NCBI GenBank assembly: GCA_947462335.1
Contig: OX381717.1
Span: 48,217,523 to 48,281,522, forward strand
From: Harmothoe impar
Taxonomy: Eukaryota > Annelida > Polychaeta > Phyllodocida > Polynoidae
Reading direction: 5' to 3'
DNA length: 64,000 bases
Shown here one piece after another: positions 1 through 10,900 of this stretch (positions are counted from its first letter, which is position 1; every line of letters begins with the position of its first letter). The translations under genes were made by a program, and so were the position numbers. Under the pieces are notes generated by a model, which was not told the DNA's origin, did not search any database, and worked only from the letters and a program-made list of their open reading frames with translations.

Positions 1-2340
1 TGGTATTGAGAGGCCCAAGGTCCCAAGAAATCTCAACTGTCAAATAATCTGTGGCTGTAGGCTACAGTCACCACTACTAGGCAGTGGGCCTATAACCACA
101 GCCCATAACCACCCTGGGTGTTGTGGTGACCCAGTTCCTGGCTGCAGCTGGGCCAGGGAGTGTGTGGGTGTGTGAGAGTGTGTGTGAGGGGAGGGGAGAG
201 GCCGACCCATTTACGGCACAGCCTTTTTAGTTTCACTTTCCCAGGTCTAGTCTAGACCCAGTTTCACTTCCCCTGCAGCACAACACCTCCACAGTACTTG
301 GAACAGACCAATACACCCCTTATTTCCTGGCCAAACTAAGTGATCTCAGCAACCAAGAGCTCTACAAATGAATAATTTCCGAGTTCGTTTTTGACAAATT
401 GAACTTTTAACTCTCGGGCAAGAAACGGCCTAATACCCACCTTAGACTGGAAATTTTAGGCTCAGAGCCCTTCTACACCTTCTGTGCTATGTTCTGGGAA
501 TAATAGCCGACCTATTTAGGTGGTTTGGGGTTTATGATAGGGAGTAACCACGGCAAAACAAAAGCCGAAACCCCGGTCCCTGCACTTGGGAGGGAAATGT
601 ACACCATCCGTGTTACGAAAACGCCGAGAAAGGGGTGCTTTTTAACCCAGTCTGCACGTCCGTGAAATTCATAAATAGGGGGTCTTTTTCAGCCAAAACT
701 CAGAGAAAAATAGAAAAGGGGGGTCGATTATAGATCACCTCCTTGAAAATAAGAAAAGAGGCCAAAATTCAGACCCCTCTTTTTCCATGTAAGGCCTCCT
801 AATAGATATTTATGTGGTAATCTCAACAACAGTTTCATTAGCTTAACACAAAATGGGAGTGTTTCCTGATGGAGAGATGAAACTAGGCTGTGTTTCATTT
901 GTCCATCAGGGAACACCCCCTTTTATAGGCTAAATGAGACTGAAAAAAAGTCAGTGTTTTAAAAAAAGGGGGTGTTTTGAAGCGCCAAAAAGTCAGCGTT
1001 TTTATACTAATAGGGGGGTATTTTACACTCAAAAGTCGGTGTTAAGGGGGTATATTTAACAACCCATAACACGGATGGTGTTGTTCAGATATTAGAGTGC
1101 AGGGACCGGGGCCGAAACACTGACGGAAATTTCCGAAAATGTCAACACCAAATACTTTCACTTTCGGGTCTGAAAACGGCCCAATACACATCCAATCATC
1201 AATATTTCTCTACCTCAAACCCACTGCGCTACCCACTCAGTGAATACCGCCATACTTGAGACCAGTTTGGGGTTGATATCTGGGTGTACACATGGCAAAA
1301 CAAGAGCCGAAAACAGAAATATCTAGCGGACGTACCGGTAGCAATTTTTGACAAAATCCCAACTCTACCTGCACAAACCAACTCTCCCCCCGGCCAATAT
1401 TTCTGTTTCAGAACTCGATAGACTTTACAACCATTTACTAGCCCTAACTAGCTATTACTACGTGACATATTTGTAAAGTCTGGGATGATTTAGAAGAGGG
1501 GAACACAGCCAAACATCTGCCGAAACTAGAAATATCTAGCGGACGAGTTCGGACATTGTTTTGATTATTTTCGGTTCCCCTTTCACAAGTTCCCCGATCT
1601 AGAGAACTGCAATACACCCCCCTAGCATCGATGTTTACAACGTGACTACTCTGTAATATTACTCTGTAATCTTCACAACCAATATATAATGGACATGTCT
1701 GTGCCACTTGGAGCCGATGGACGAAGACGGGGCGGGGCGGGCGACTTGGCAGACAGCCAAGGACGTGCCGAAGTTTTACTTTTTGGAAGTTTTCAATGAC
1801 GACTGTCACAATACCAATATGTCAAATGTCGCCCAATATTAACTGAAAATCTTCCGAATTTTTGATGAATGAGTGTTCTACTATGTATAGTCGACCCTCT
1901 CCCCCACTTTAGAATGACTTTAGTTGAGGGAATCCACTTTTATGGACAATCGAATATCAGTGTTTGAGGCGGGGCGGGCGCAACTTTGCGTTCCGCCAAA
2001 TACAAGTTTCTAACTTATGGTGTCGAACTGTCAACGTCAGAATTTGCCGAATCCGGCCAATCTACCCAGAATTTGATCGCGACTTCTACCAACGATTGTT
2101 CCAATGTGTATTCCTGATACCCTTCACTGGGATAGAAGCCATTTAGGCTATGGAAATTTACATGAATTGAGCCCGAACATCAGCGTTCCTCTTCTAGAAA
2201 ACCCAGCCCGCACTTGTCAATCGAAGTGCGCGCCTTTAAATTTTGACAAGTCGAGAGACGCTGGTACAAATGTCCAGATATTGCCAACGAAACCTCTCCT
2301 AACCTCCCCTAATCTTCCCCAACCACCCAATGTGATGTAA
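1..2340. repeat. Degenerate tandem repeat, period about 200-250 bp
   Basis: No gene is recognised here. The stretch looks like a strongly diverged satellite. A block resembling GGCAAAACAAAAGCCGAAA occurs near 552-570 and 1293-1311, with weaker versions near 1507-1525 and 1755-1775. The string AAATATCTAGCGGACG recurs at 1317 and 1530, 213 bp apart. Phrases like ACGGCC(T/C)AATAC recur near 426 and 1175. Short open frames here have no domain signature. The exact period and copy number were judged by eye. Confidence 0.35.
572..1110. mobile_element. 539-bp inverted-repeat element with 8-bp target duplication
   Basis: The ends are a perfect inverted repeat, CCCGGTCCCTGCACT at 572 and its complement ending at 1110. 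The perfect 8-bp direct repeat GCCGAAAC flanks it (564-571 and 1111-1118). A second inverted block, CACCATCCGTGTTA, lies inside each end. It has no coding capacity. An 8-bp duplication fits hAT or P-type elements, but the CCCGG terminus is not typical of hAT (CAG), so the superfamily is open. It interrupts the surrounding degenerate satellite. Confidence 0.75.
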
Positions 2341-2740
2341 TGGGACAATTCTCCTTCCACATTGGAGATGATCTTGACTTATTTTCACCCGCAGGGCCTC
2401 TCACAGTTTTTGGGATTTCTCAGACGACAAGTGGCATCCTCGTGGCCGCCATTTTGGACGCCTCGATGGATTTTTGACAATTTATCGTTAATTCCGTCGA
2501 TTGTTGAATTAAAGACACGGGGTTTCGACCGAGACTGGTGGGTAATATAGTTTTGTGTCCTAGGCCTAGGGTGAGGTTGATTGGGGTCGTCACCGCGGAA
2601 AATTAAGTTTTAGAGATCGGTCAATTGGTGGTGTGTTGTGGTGGCTGCCGCCTGTCCCAGATGATGGGGAGGCTGAATCCACCCAACTCCAAAAGTCCAA
2701 ATCCCGTCAAACTTCTCTCTCCACACACCCCACATGTATA

Positions 2741-4295
2741 GGGTAAAATGGGGCAATATCGCGCACCTGGGTAGGGGAGCCCTGGGAGAATTGGGACACT
2801 AAATTAAGATCATAACATTTTGCTTGTGATTTCTACAATGCCAATAATAACCAAATGCCTCTGTTTCATGAAGAAAGGCTATTAATAAACCTTTCATTTG
2901 GACTATCTAGATTTATCCTAGCCTGCCATGATTCCCGTCTAGGGCCTTTTGAAATTTTGAGAAATTCCAGGGAGAACTGGGACACTTCGAGGAGAACTGG
3001 GACACTACCTGGGGAGAACTGGGACACACCAGGGAGAACTGGGACAGTGTAAATCGTGTGATTATTAACCAATGAAACATCATTTTGCTTTGATTTAAGT
3101 TCAATATGATCATATGTAACATATAAGCTTCAGTCATAGGTCTGAGAGGAAAATAATTAAAGCACAATAAATCTTCACCCGGAGTGTCCCAGTTCTCCCC
3201 AATAGCCATGAGTGTCCCAGTTCTCCCTGCAATGAGTGTCCCAGTTCTCCCAAGGTTGAGATTTTTAAGCAAAATGTTAATGCAGTTCAAAATATGCTTA
3301 ACTGTGTTTTTGTAAGTAGCTGGTGATTTTGCCATCTATCAATGCTACATAATGCAACACAAAAATATTTTCTCATCAAAAGGTAACACTATGCAAATTG
3401 AATCGCCCGAGACCTGAAAAAAAACCTTTTTTTCCTAAAAATGTTATAATCCGTTATAGGTCTAAGTATAATAACATCACAGAATTTTTTTTTATCATAA
3501 AAAACTTAAATATTATTGGCCCAAAAAATAGCATCGGCGGTTATGCATTAAAGTTATTGGTTATGGGCAGAATACACAGTGTCCCAGTTCTCCTTTGTCC
3601 CAATTCTCCCAGGCCTCCCCTAATATCACGCATTTTCTTCCTTGTGACGTCACAAGCAAGGCACATGATATAAGGTAAATGTAAAAAAATGTTTTACATA
3701 GAATAAATTGATTGTAACCCGACCAAATGATAAACCATGCTTTAACTATATTTTACTGGCTTATAGGGGCTATCAAACTAGCAGGTGCGTGATATTACCC
3801 TGTGTTTTTTTATTTTGGCTAAATTCTAGTTATTTCTGATATTTTATAGTCATAAATATATCTCATTGTAAGGAGGATCCAAATTGTACATGAAAGCTTT
3901 GGAATTTTGCTTAAATCTTGTTAGACCCATGGGAAGCATGACTTTAAAAGATAGTAGAAGTGGTTATGATATGTTTTGACAATTTTCCTTTTGAGATACA
4001 GGCCATGACCTTCATGTGCGTGATATAACCCCTGTTAGTGCATGATATAACACTGTGGTGCGTGATATAACCCAGCGGAAAAACATTAATGGGACCTATC
4101 TTCTTCATACCATAGGAACAAGTAGATTATACAAATCTAATAATATTTTGGCTTTATTGGATGTACTGGGTCATAAAATATCTTCAAAAATTCTGAAAAA
4201 AAGTTACTCACTCTTTTTCCATTGTTTTGGGTGTTCCCATCCAATATTTTGGCATATTTCTAGGGTTAGATGCGCGATATTGCCCCATTTTACCC
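2741..4295. mobile_element. 1555-bp TA-flanked inverted-repeat element (outer)
   Basis: A 25-bp perfect terminal inverted repeat starts GGGTAAAATGGGGCAATATC at 2741-2765, with its complement at 4271-4295. TA dinucleotides flank both ends (2739-2740 and 4296-4297), as for mariner-like insertions. Subterminal repeats of the type GTGCGTGATATAACCC lie near 3783 and 4015-4075. No transposase is encoded. It contains a second complete element at 2774-3620. Confidence 0.75.
2774..3620. mobile_element. 847-bp TA-flanked element nested in the outer one
   Basis: The termini are 25-bp inverted repeats with one mismatch (GGGGAGCCCTGGGAGAATTG... at 2774-2798; complement at 3596-3620), flanked by TA on both sides (2772-2773 and 3621-3622). 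The terminal motif GGGAGAACTGGGACA is repeated inside: about four copies forward at 2972-3050, three inverted at 3184-3252 and one near 3578. The inside is therefore an array of terminus-like sites facing both ways. It is non-coding; frames across it are repeat artefacts. Confidence 0.75.
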
Positions 4296-4297
4296 TA

Positions 4298-5190
4298 ACC
4301 GAGGGTGGCAAACACATTTAACAATCAGGTAGTGGTGGTAAAAAGTGATGACAATGATTGGAAACGGTCTGAGAGGTGGTTTGCTGAAAGCGTGTCTGAT
4401 TGTGGCTGACGATGGCGGAAAGGGAGGCGACCCGTGAGTTGTTTTTTTTCAAAGTTTGTCGCCTCCAAAATCCCTCCCTGCCTCACAAATTCCGGCGTAG
4501 AATCGTGTAAACCACTTATCTGACACCACTGTGAAAGGAGGCCTTTGGTGAGGGGGGGAATTAGATCGATTAACAATGCTTTCCTCTAGAATTCGGGATC
4601 GGGACGATGGGAGAGGGGAGGCGCCGATGGCCGCCCTTCCCAAGCAAAACCAGACACAGTCAACTTAAGTTCACCTCTCTATATTATTCCCAATCAAAGT
4701 CAACAGTTACAAAAAGCTGGTCAGTGCACCCTACCTGAATATATGCCTATATGTCTGAATGAAATCTGGCGGAATCTCCTGCCCTAGTCCACTGTAGTAG
4801 TCACCTTGCTTTTGAAGAGGTGTTGTCAGTCTGCAGGCCTAGTCAAGAGTGACGGCCTCGAGCAGGAACCGGGCGGACGCTGCCGCCAAGGGCGGGAACC
4901 GAACCCGAGGCTACGCCGGGGGGTTGTGGGTAATCTGAGCGGCAGCCGCGTCCCCTTGCCGCCAAGAACCCTCCCGTTTACAATATCATTATGATTACGA
5001 TGCAATAAAGACACATCTGCTACATAGACACCTCTTTTAAGAACTCTAAGAATGAATAAAGTATTATCTTCCCTGAAGGTCTGTTGTATTGACTCAAGGT
5101 TGTGTCTATATTAAAATAGAGGCCTATGTGACATAGTGATGCATGTACACTGGCTCATGGGGGAGACTGCTAGAAGTCTCTTCAAGACAC
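4298..5190. other. Gene-free stretch
   Basis: No domain-bearing frame, RNA gene or clear element boundary was seen. A GC-rich patch (4850-4980) stands out from the AT-rich surroundings but lacks a recognisable coding pattern. Confidence 0.3.
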
Positions 5191-5269
5191 TATATGTGAA
5201 ACGATCTTCGAAAAGGGACCTTAGTGCAGGGTGCACTAAGGTGTTTATTCCCAGTACAAGTCACATATA
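5191..5269. mobile_element. 79-bp miniature hairpin element, copy 1
   Basis: It is bounded by the inverted 9-mers TATATGTGA and TCACATATA. The middle holds a hairpin, CCTTAGTGCA-GGG-TGCACTAAGG (5219-5241). A second copy of identical length lies at 6229-6307. It is too short to encode anything. It could be a miniature inverted-repeat element or one end of a larger family. Confidence 0.5.
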
Positions 5270-6152
5270 TGTATAGAAATAAAATAAATTAGAAATTTAT
5301 TCAAATATCAGTATCTAAACATAATAATAATCTACATGTCTCTAGACACACCGCTTTTATCTGTAAACACTTGAAAGATAAACACAATAATGTGCTAAAT
5401 TCTTGAATTCGAAACACTTCGTTGTCCTAAGCACATTGCTTTAAACATATAAATGTCTAAACACTGAGCTAAACATATTATTGGTCTCAACATGTTTAGG
5501 AACATATTGTGTGGACAAAAACGGGGCAGGCATGTGTTTAGGATTGTGTTTAAGATCTAAACACCTTTTTGGGAGTGTATAGTGGACCCGATAGTTAGGG
5601 CTCCATCAACTGATTTTCTTGTCCACTCTCATGAAAGTAAAGCTGTCAAATGACGCTGACATGAATTACGAGATGATCTGATGATAGGTTTTGTTTATAT
5701 TTACATTCTTTTTACACCAGTTTGGGTACTACCGCCTAGGCTCGGAGCGAATATTAAATCGAACTTAGTTTTGGACTAGAATGTGGATGATAATATTGAA
5801 AAGACTATTCGAGAACTATTTGATTTATGACACATTTAGTCCACTTATCATAGTAGGAGCTTCACAAAAGTCTGGTCTGGAACTAGGCTGCCACCTAGTT
5901 GGAAATGATGGAACTACCTATATGACAGAATTTCACAGTAAAAGAAATAACAGGGCTTTACTGTAATGGTTTGCGGAGGTTCAATGTAAAAGCAATTGCG
6001 TTGACGCTGCCTCACCGTAATATCATGTAACGGTGATGTACCGACATGGGCCGTTTTGGAGCTTAGCGACACGGAGCGGCAGGAATATCTGTAATGTTGA
6101 GAATGTTTGACTAATTATCAGCTGAGTGTTTTCTTAGTCATTATGCCTAAAA
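5270..6152. other. Gene-free stretch rich in TAAACA-type motifs
   Basis: Between 5320 and 5580 the words CTAAACA, TAAACAC and GTGTTTA recur, including a palindromic GTGTTTAAGATCTAAACAC near 5548-5566. This suggests a decayed transposon end. No gene was found. Confidence 0.3.
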
Positions 6153-6228
6153 ATGTGCCCCCAATCTATCTATCTATCTACCTATCTATCTGTCTTTCTC
6201 TCCCTCTCTCTCTCTCTATATATATACA
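6153..6228. repeat. Microsatellite (CTAT)n-(CT)n-(TA)n
   Basis: Compound simple repeat of CTAT units followed by CT and TA runs, directly abutting the second 79-bp hairpin element. Confidence 0.8.
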
Positions 6229-6307
6229 TATATGTGACGCAATCAGCGGAAAAGGCCCTTAGTGCAGGGTGCACGAAGATCCCTTTTCCCAGTACACATC
6301 ACATATA
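6229..6307. mobile_element. 79-bp miniature hairpin element, copy 2
   Basis: It has the same TATATGTGA/TCACATATA ends and the same orientation as the copy at 5191-5269. The central CCTTAGTGCAGGGTGCACGAAG carries one change that weakens the hairpin. It sits about 80 bp outside the left end of the large En/Spm-like element. Confidence 0.5.
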
Positions 6308-6399
6308 TTTATATGTATATGAGTCAGCATATCTCAGTGATGGGTCCACATACCTGCAGCATAATATCACACTCTTACCATACCACCCAGCTAGAAAAA

Positions 6400-7010
6400 A
6401 ACTATAGTATTTACTATGATAAACTATGGTAAATTTTACCATGGTAAATTGGCGCAAACTATAGTTTCTACCACAATATACTATAGTATTTACTATGATA
6501 TACTATAGAATTTATCATGCTAAACCATGGTATTTACCATAGTTTACTATGGTGTTTCCATAGTTTCCATGGTAAAATAATATAAATACTGTGATATTTA
6601 TCACAAGGTACCATATTATTTATGGTGAGTATTGGTATTTACTATAGTCTATTATGGTAAATACCATGATATTTATCATAATATACTATGGTATTCACTA
6701 TGGTAAAAACTATAGTGAATACCATGATATTTATCATCATTTATTATGCTTTTCACTATGGTAGATAATATAATGAATACCATGATATTTATCATCATTT
6801 ATTATCGTTTTCACTGTGGTAGATACTATAGTATTTACCATCATATTTATCATCATATATCATAGTATTAACTATGGTAAACACTAGTGAATATCATGAT
6901 ATTAATCATCATATACAATGGTACCTACAGTATTTACTGTTGTAAATCCTGTGATATGTATTTTCATAATCTATCATATTAACTATAGTATACCATGGTA
7001 AATGCCTTGG
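6400..7010. repeat. Left subterminal palindromic array
   Basis: A dense run of short palindromes such as ACTATAGT, TTTACCATGGTAAA and ACCATGGT. Part of it (6690-6900) is organised as near-tandem units of about 58 bp containing ATACCATGATATTTATCATC. It mirrors the array at the right end of the transposon. In CACTA elements such regions are binding sites for the transposition proteins. Here the twofold symmetry would suit a dimeric binder. Confidence 0.75.
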
Positions 7011-7966
7011 TATTCCTCCCAAGCTATTGTATAAAAACTCTAGCACAGAAAGATGACTAAGGTACCATGTTATACATGTAAAATTAAAACGTAACATACA
7101 AGTCATATTCCAGCTTTTATTGCAAACATTAAAATGGGCTAAAACTTACTATAGAAATGACGTTCAACATAGCATCAAACTGAAATATCAGTGAATGAGT
7201 TAAAACTATAAAACTCCCAAAGTCTCAAGTATTTTTTAAGAATGTGACAAATGTAACAAAATCAGAGAGCTACAAACAAAGTAAAAGCACACGGTCATTA
7301 CACATTTCATTTTGTAACTTATGAATCAAAAACTTATGAATCAAAAACTTATCAAACATTTTCTGTAATTACTGTCACTAGTGTGGCTCACATGAACTCG
7401 TATATCTATCAATTTAAGCAGCTGTACTATCCAATCATAGATATACTATGTTGATAATGGAATATGCTAAGGTATTCTGATCTTAAAAGTTGGCATCACC
7501 CATAAAAGGGTAGGATAAGAGCAATAATAAAATATTCCTGTATTATATCACGATAGTACTAGGGCAGGGTCTTGAATACGTATAAAAACCACTGAACTTT
7601 ACATGAATAACCTTCTGTGTCCATTTGTAAAATGTATAATTTTCAAGACAACAATGACATTAGCATCAGCAGTGTATACTCAATGGTCATTACAGTTTAA
7701 TGCTGAAAAGGGATGATACTTCACATAGTATAGCAAGCATGTGGAGACCCTAGATTATTCTGTAAATTACTCTGTGCAGAACGATGTCCCAATAGGATGA
7801 GAGTACAATAAATCAACCAATCAATTAATGACATTTCAGACCGATTGTAATTGATAACAATGCAGCTCTACAGTATAATGCTAACCATAGAATTCAACTA
7901 TGATAGTACATCTGCCAATGGCCATGTTATTCACATATTGCATGACAAACAATCAAATGTTGTCAT
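7011..7966. other. Region downstream of the BEN-like gene
   Basis: AT-rich and without recognisable coding. It lies between the left repeat array and the stop codon of the minus-strand BEN-like gene, so it should hold that gene's 3' untranslated region. A possible minus-strand AATAAA (TTTATT on the plus strand) is near 7114. Confidence 0.3.
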
Positions 7967-10900
7967 TCAGTCTTCTTCTTCTGAGGTGTATTCCATGCGT
8001 TGACGGGATGCACAATGCCTCTGTGTAAGCTCTTCTTCGCAGCTGTCTTCTGAATGTTGTTCAGGAGCTGGTATGTTGAGTGGGGCTCTTGATTGTACCT
8101 CTGTACGCTTCTCCCCCTTTACAGCATTTGACAACTTGACTCGGATGTACCCTGTGATGACAGCTTTGTCACAATGGGGGAAGAAGTGTTTCACAGCACC
8201 TGGGAAGGAATAGTACAAGGAGGTTAAGTTCTGAGTATCAAGGGAGGAACATTATATTTGTTAGATTGTAGCATAATTGTCCAGTGCCTTGACGCACTCA
8301 ATTCTGCAAATAAATCTCCAATTCTTGTCATGTAGAAGAAAGAACTAATTTAGCACATTATCATAACCAATGAAATAAATACTACTATTGTTTAACAATA
8401 TTTTTGATATCGGCATTATTACAATTCAGAAACAACGCCTAGAACCTTTAATATTGACTGCATTCTACATCTATGAGCTTGTGATTGTATTTGCTATCAA
8501 TATGTACCACTTTAAGTTTAAGATACCATTAGAACTGGTCAGCCTGCTCAAATTGAGACCCAGATGTTGAGTATGGTGTGGGGTATAATCTATATACATA
8601 GTACTTACCAATGATACTCATGCGATCCTCTACGGGAATTGCCTGTTTAGATGAGCCAGCTTTTGAGTAGCATGCAACATGTGTAGCCATATACTCGGGT
8701 TCGTACATCCCCTGCATTAGGTCATTTACAAACCTAGATGGTGTCATTTTGCAACATCTTTGAACCAAAGGTTTGGTGATCTTGTCCTGTAAGAGAAATA
8801 CAATGTATGGTTATCACAAAAGATCGAGTCACACTGAATTCTTACAATGGGAAAGCGGGTAAATATAATATATATAAAAAAGAAACATATTCTTATTTTG
8901 GTTGGGTTAGAATGTCCTGTGAACCCTACTTTTACTTATCTACAGTTAATGTGTCTAATGAGTTTTGCAGGCTCTTGGATCGCATTTCTGCGGTCAGCAC
9001 CTCTACCTGTAACTTGTATGATGACAATCTTATCTGAGAACGACAATGGCAATCCATATGATTGTATTACATATTTTGATGTATAATTTAAAAAAAGGTA
9101 ACTCTTGACGTAGCTAGAGTTAAAAACCAAGAAATAACTAAGACTAGTTAGTACGCATTGCTTTTAGCCTACTGTAATCCAACTTTGATATACCGTATTC
9201 GACGTAATAAGCGCCCTCCCCCTAATAAGCGCCCCCCCCCTTTTTGGGGCATTTTTAGACTAGAACAAAGGCTTAAATTTCACGATTTTGGAGACAGTTA
9301 AACTCTTAAGTACTAAAACGCCATAAAAATAATTTTATAAGCGCCCAGGGCGCTTATTACGTCGAATACGGTATATATTTTGAGCAGCGGTGGGCAAAAA
9401 ATCATACTTTTATGGCCTATTTTTCACATGTTGTTAATGTGTTTTAACACATCATGGTGTAGGCAAAGACTCACTGTGTAAATGCTTTCATTCTGTTGAG
9501 GAATGTTGACTGCTCGTGGTGGTGCATTTGCTGAGGATAGGAGTGCCTCTAGCTGTGTTGTCACACTTTTAAGACTTTCGAGTTGATCTGTGACACCTTC
9601 TAGACGCAAGACTTGGGCTTGAAATAAGAAGAGCACAGGTATGTTAATTCGTTCACCAAAGCAGAAACAAAATGACATACAAGATAGAGGTAAATCTACA
9701 AATGAAAGTGATATGGAGTGTTAGTTTTAAATTAATTTCTAATAGTAAATTGCCATCTAAAGAATACCCAATAATTGGCCCCAGATGTCTAATCCATCAG
9801 TCAAGATGCCCATCAAATGTTGTTAAATATCTGATACAAGAGGGAGCGCAGAGTCTTAGTGTGAGTGTCATAAACAATGACATTGGAAAGGCCATGAAAA
9901 GGACATGGAAACTGGCTAAAATATTCATGATATATTCATGAATGACCATTGACAAGTTCGTGGGGATAGAATAAAAATATGATATATGTAATTCATCATT
10001 TGCAAATATGAAGCACATACCTTTCAGCTCTTTAACTTCAGCACGAAGGTTTGCTACTTCATTGTGGGAGGCTCTTGCACTAGGTGAAGCTCGTGCTCTA
10101 GGTGAAGCTCGTGCAGTAGGTGAAGCTCGTGCACTAGGGGAAGCCTGTGCACTGGAGGAGGCTCGTGCAGTGGTGGACGATACAGGAGTGCTGGGGGCTG
10201 TGTCACGTGTAGTTTCCTGAAAAATATATCAGGTTGAATGGTTAGACAATCTTCTTATTTGAAAGATACCCACCACAAAAAAAACACATATGGGTAGTAT
10301 CTTTGATACTAAAGCTTTGTAGTCTATGGGAAAGGGAAGTTACAGTGTGTTGGCCATAGTCAATGTAAATCACCACCTGCAGAAATCCAAGTAAAGGTAG
10401 GCAGTTCGACCAAAAATAGAAATATTCGGAATATTGAAACAATATTTGTTTTAATGACCAGATACCATGCAGAAAATAATATGTCCTCTAAGATTAAGTA
10501 GTTTAGTGAAGATCTGGGTGGATTATTGGACATTTCCTATAGGTTTGGCTCTTTCCAGTTTCTGCCATTTACCCCTTTAAGAGCTCTGGCCGCAGTACAG
10601 GTAGGCCACACAGCAAGGGTCCTCACTGACCACCCCCGGCCACAGGTAGCAGGGAGGTCGGTCAAACAGGCTGCACAGGGCCTGGTCCTGCCATAACCCA
10701 GTCTGTTTTTCTGTGGGGACCACTTTTTATGCCCTTTGGAGCAAAAAGGAGTAATATATAGAGATAAACTGTTAAGTTTTATTATAAAAGAAATTTGTAT
10801 AGAATATGACATTGTTGCCACTCTTCTAGCAATCATTTTTGAAACAGTGGTTGGTGATCAGTTAGGTGAAGTCACGGTTTATCTGTGACTCAATGACTAA

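Noticed and set aside
2855..3335. Overlapping frames on both strands near 2.9-3.3 kb
   Set aside because: They follow the GGGAGAACTGGGACA repeats of the nested transposon and have no domain or splice context.
5320..5580. TAAACA/TTTAGG words as interstitial telomere repeat
   Set aside because: Words are irregularly spaced and not tandem TTAGGG; more like a decayed transposon end.
6386..7010. CRISPR-like regular repeat array
   Set aside because: Units are palindromic, AT-rich and imperfect with no unique spacers, in a eukaryotic genome; they are transposon subterminal repeats.
9672..9941. Plus-strand 89-codon frame in the BEN-like gene
   Set aside because: It lies in the intron between the 10216-10021 and 9617-9475 exons on the other strand, with no domain pattern.
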